DNA of 8,778 bases, from the NCBI GenBank assembly GCA_024689285.1, contig JAILDR010000110.1:1-8778 (forward strand). The letters run 5' to 3'. Below the pieces are notes generated by a model that saw nothing but the letters and a program-made list of their open reading frames with translations, had not been told where the DNA came from and did not search any database. Origin of the DNA: Bacteroidales bacterium (lineage in GTDB: Bacteria > Bacteroidota > Bacteroidia > Bacteroidales > F082). Every line of letters starts with the position of its first letter. Positions within the stretch are counted from its first letter, which is position 1. Made by a program: the position numbers and the translations under genes. Positions 6,766 to 8,778 of this stretch are shown here, piece after piece.

Positions 6766-6781
6766 ATTGTTTTAAGACAAT
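6766..6781. promoter_or_regulatory. candidate operator palindrome 2
   Basis: The sequence attgttttaagacaat is a 16-bp palindrome with one mismatched base pair. Its outer half-sites ATTGT/ACAAT agree with those of palindrome 1. It lies upstream of the ATPase promoter on an AT-rich stretch, with centres 40 bp apart (close to four helical turns), so one regulator could bind both on the same face of the DNA. Confidence 0.45.
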
Positions 6782-6796
6782 GAAACTACAACAATA

Positions 6797-6822
6797 CAGC
6801 CCGAGAATCACTTCCCGGGCTG
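6797..6822 (-). terminator. hairpin terminator of the tandem-domain T9SS gene
   Basis: The arms 6797-6807 and 6812-6822 form an 11-bp stem with one G.U pair on the minus strand and a GUGA (GNRA) loop. It begins 24 bases after the stop codon of the downstream-reading T9SS gene. The following minus-strand sequence, TATTGTTGTAG, is only moderately T-rich. Over about 30 bases it matches the reverse complement of the hairpin at 1188-1221 with one change, in the loop. Confidence 0.7.
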
Positions 6823-6845
6823 CTTGCCCAATATAATACAATTGC

Positions 6846-8778
6846 TTATCTCACCACAAACTTCCGTGTTGTTTCGCCAATGCTGATGAAATACATTCCC
6901 TCGGGTAGGTTGGAAACATCAATCTGCATGGTTTCTGCTGTGATGCTGCCTGAAAGAACGGTTTGACCCATGAGGTTGGCAATTTGGAATTCGGAATGAT
7001 GAATGCGGAATGCGGAATGATGAACGGTAAGAATGCCGTTGGTAGGATTAGGATAAACCGTTAAGGTTCCTGAGCCTGTCGAAGGGGTCGAAGGGCCGCC
7101 TTCCTCAATTCCATGCACCTCCGAATAAATCGCATCGCATTCCTCCTCGCCATCGGGATTAAACACCAGTTCATCCTCAATCCAGTAGCAGCGCAGACCT
7201 TCCACACGGAACCCATCCGCGTTACGCATCAACCGCTCCGGGAAGAAACTCGTCAGGTGGCCAATGCCGCAAACGATGTCACCGCTGAAAAGGTCGTCGG
7301 GGTCGCTGACGTGCATCACACGATAGGTTCTACCTTCGTATTCGACGTAATCCACAGCATCCACAGTCATGGTGAGTGGAGGCTCTATGCCGACCATGAT
7401 ATTCCAGCTGTCGCCCACTTCGGCTTCGTAGTCATAAAGCACGGTGAAACTATGAGTGCGCTTGTTCCACCAATACAACTTGCCGTTGAGTTCAAAGACA
7501 TACTCATGCGTCACCTCTTCACGCAATCCCTTGTCGTAAAGCGTGTTGATCTTCACAAGGATATGCGTCGGCTCATCGTTGATGATGGTGTCGCCTGCCT
7601 GATACATGTATTGGTAGGTGATGGTGCCATTCTCATTCAGGATTTCATAGTACCATTCAGGATGGCTCGGAGGTGTGATAGTAGTCTGATCGCAATCATA
7701 TCCCCCTTCGTGATAAAGCATCTCGCCATCATTAACATAACAACGAAGGTATTCTATCTCACTTGCATCAAACACTTCCCATCCATTGCAAACTTCTATG
7801 CTGGGGAACAAGCCTTTCTCATAGCCAACTCCTTCTATGATTTTCCCTTTCCCGCTAGAACCAACCCAAGGATCTTCATAATAACTAACCCACTGCGTAC
7901 GGTAATTGTGACCATTCCAAGTCACACTGCCAACGCTATCGACAATCACCTGATGCGTACAATCACCTACTTCGTAATCCCACGATTCGCCCGCTTCGGC
8001 ATCAAAGTCATACAAGGTCGTGAAAGCGTTTGTGGTCGGATTGAACCAATACACCTTGTTGTCTTCTTCATACACATATTCGCCGCCGTCATGTCCCGTA
8101 TCAACAAAACGCTGATCGATGATGCTGCACTGATGGCCTTGGATAATCGTGTCGCCTTCCACGAAAAACCTCTGATATTCAGGATGCGTGCCCCATGGGT
8201 TGAACACATCGAAATACCACTCCGCGCCTTGTGGAGCAAACGATGCAAGCGTACCATCGCTATTCATCACACAGTCGTCAAACGCCTCGTTGTCCCAAAC
8301 CAGGTTGCCATTCTCGTGGTAGCACAAAAGGTAAATAAACGCACCGCCCATGCCTTCACTACCACTATTCAAAAAGCCGAATGTGCTGCCCACACCTTCA
8401 ATCCAATATTCATCAATTTCAGTTGGTGGATAACCAATAGAATATGCCCCAAGGCCTAATTGCCGCCTCATGGTGCCATTCACTTCCACCTCTGATTCTT
8501 CCATCACCATCAGTTGTTGGCCCATCCAGTTCACAGTAACAGTATCACCTACAGTAAGATTAAAGTCATATAGCAGGACTTCTTCTTGATAGTTCTGTTC
8601 TATTATTCTTCGGAAATACACCCTCTTGTCCTCTTCACGAACTGCACCTGCAATTCTTTTGAAATCATACACATCTTCCGTCCAAACAAGCTTATAGTCC
8701 ACACCATCCAAGGTGATATTATCCCTAATACTTTGGATTTCAGTATGGTAATCATTCGGATAGTTTGGTGTAACACCT
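6846..8778 (-). CDS. T9SS cargo protein with three tandem domains (5' end outside window)
   Basis: The frame is open to the right edge, so only the last 643 residues are present and there is no start or signal peptide; the TTG at 8711 is internal. The protein contains three tandem copies of a domain of about 180 residues. Copy 1 is the visible start to about 8271, copy 2 is 8225-7689 and copy 3 is 7661-7134. Each copy runs from (P/A)EWY through a G(D/E)T(I/V) turn, a (V/L)YW step, YD(F/Y)(D/E)AE(A/V)G(D/E)SW, and ends in a LRCY...DC or ECD pair, so a disulfide per domain is likely. Copy 1 matches these points only loosely. I do not recognise the domain family. A T9SS type A sorting domain follows (YPNP at 7055-7044, IANLMGQTVLSGSI, LPEGMYFISIG, final KFVVR). 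It differs in subtype from the tails of the secretion operon. Two in-frame DNA repeats sit at the linker and inside the sorting domain. A hairpin follows the stop. Confidence 0.88.
   Translation of the reverse strand, partial: GVTPNYPNDYHTEIQSIRDNITLDGVDYKLVWTEDVYDFKRIAGAVREEDKRVYFRRIIEQNYQEEVLLYDFNLTVGDTVTVNWMGQQLMVMEESEVEVNGTMRRQLGLGAYSIGYPPTEIDEYWIEGVGSTFGFLNSGSEGMGGAFIYLLCYHENGNLVWDNEAFDDCVMNSDGTLASFAPQGAEWYFDVFNPWGTHPEYQRFFVEGDTIIQGHQCSIIDQRFVDTGHDGGEYVYEEDNKVYWFNPTTNAFTTLYDFDAEAGESWDYEVGDCTHQVIVDSVGSVTWNGHNYRTQWVSYYEDPWVGSSGKGKIIEGVGYEKGLFPSIEVCNGWEVFDASEIEYLRCYVNDGEMLYHEGGYDCDQTTITPPSHPEWYYEILNENGTITYQYMYQAGDTIINDEPTHILVKINTLYDKGLREEVTHEYVFELNGKLYWWNKRTHSFTVLYDYEAEVGDSWNIMVGIEPPLTMTVDAVDYVEYEGRTYRVMHVSDPDDLFSGDIVCGIGHLTSFFPERLMRNADGFRVEGLRCYWIEDELVFNPDGEEECDAIYSEVHGIEEGGPSTPSTGSGTLTVYPNPTNGILTVHHSAFRIHHSEFQIANLMGQTVLSGSITAETMQIDVSNLPEGMYFISIGETTRKFVVR
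6989..7024. repeat. short tandem repeat of gaatgatgaatgcg type inside T9SS domain
   Basis: Read on the + strand, this stretch is made of variants of ggaatg, atgatgaa and gcggaatgc: ttcggaatgatgaatgcgga followed by atgcggaatgatgaa. On the minus strand it codes for HHSAFRIHHSEF within the T9SS sorting domain, just before QIANLMGQTV. It has the look of a minisatellite-like dispersed repeat translated in frame. Confidence 0.65.
7065..7095. repeat. TTCGACAGGCTCAGG-type dispersed repeat in the linker
   Basis: On the minus strand this reads CCTTCGACCCCTTCGACAGG followed by CTCAGGAACC. The core CCTTCGACAGGCTCAGG is a well-known dispersed repeat motif in many bacterial genomes, usually intergenic. 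Here it is in frame and codes for the PSTPSTGSGT linker between the last tandem domain and the sorting domain. The tract has a tandem TTCGAC duplication. Confidence 0.6.

Noticed and set aside
6989..7095. Possible CRISPR-like or iteron array
   Set aside because: The repeats are short, irregular and inside a coding frame, with no constant spacers.
7113..8459. 448-codon open frame on the + strand opposite the tandem-domain gene
   Set aside because: It is antisense to a protein with clear internal repeats and a sorting domain. Its own translation has no recognisable domain, and there is no promoter in front of it.
8709..8711. TTG at 8711 as the start of the tandem-domain protein
   Set aside because: The frame stays open to the window edge with similar composition and there is no signal peptide after the TTG, so the gene continues outside.

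Overview
The window looks like a chromosomal accessory stretch from a gut- or rumen-type Bacteroidales. Three things point there: genes whose products end in type IX secretion (T9SS) sorting domains with YPNP motifs, promoters of the Bacteroidetes form TAnnTTTGY, and an almost complete lack of Shine-Dalgarno sequences. There are seven coding regions and no tRNA, rRNA, CRISPR array or recognisable transposase.

Layout. Positions 1-142 hold a repeat that recurs almost perfectly at 5310-5451. Next, on the + strand, comes an overlapping two-gene unit (185-535 and 504-1184): a small protein, then an AbiEii/AbiGii-type nucleotidyltransferase, a probable toxin-antitoxin or abortive-infection pair. 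A strong hairpin (1188-1221) separates it from a convergent minus-strand operon read from 5275 down to 1235. That operon holds a chimeric gene (secreted M14-peptidase-like N-terminus joined to a LuxR-type helix-turn-helix), a 511-residue secreted protein (probable beta-propeller) and a 660-residue GLUG-repeat secreted protein. The last two share nearly the same signal peptide and T9SS tail, and the operon is tightly packed (ATGA overlap, then a 4-base gap). The second repeat copy lies behind its promoter. Then come an AAA ATPase with a DUF4143 tail (6686 to 5481, minus), with two evenly spaced palindromes at its promoter, and a further hairpin (6797-6822). Last is the 3' part of a large T9SS cargo gene (6846 to past the right edge, minus) built from three tandem domains of about 180 residues.

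How the genes relate. Two themes are interleaved: secreted or surface-anchored cargo (three proteins) and accessory defence or stability genes (nucleotidyltransferase pair, DUF4143 ATPase). Nothing in the sequence shows a functional link between them. The most unusual items are the peptidase/HTH chimera that heads the secretion operon, the 142-bp direct repeats bounding a 5.3-kb block, the near-identical hairpins whose cores are inverted relative to their flanks, and two families of low-complexity repeats lying in frame in and next to a T9SS sorting domain. Domain names come from remembered family patterns; no database search was run.
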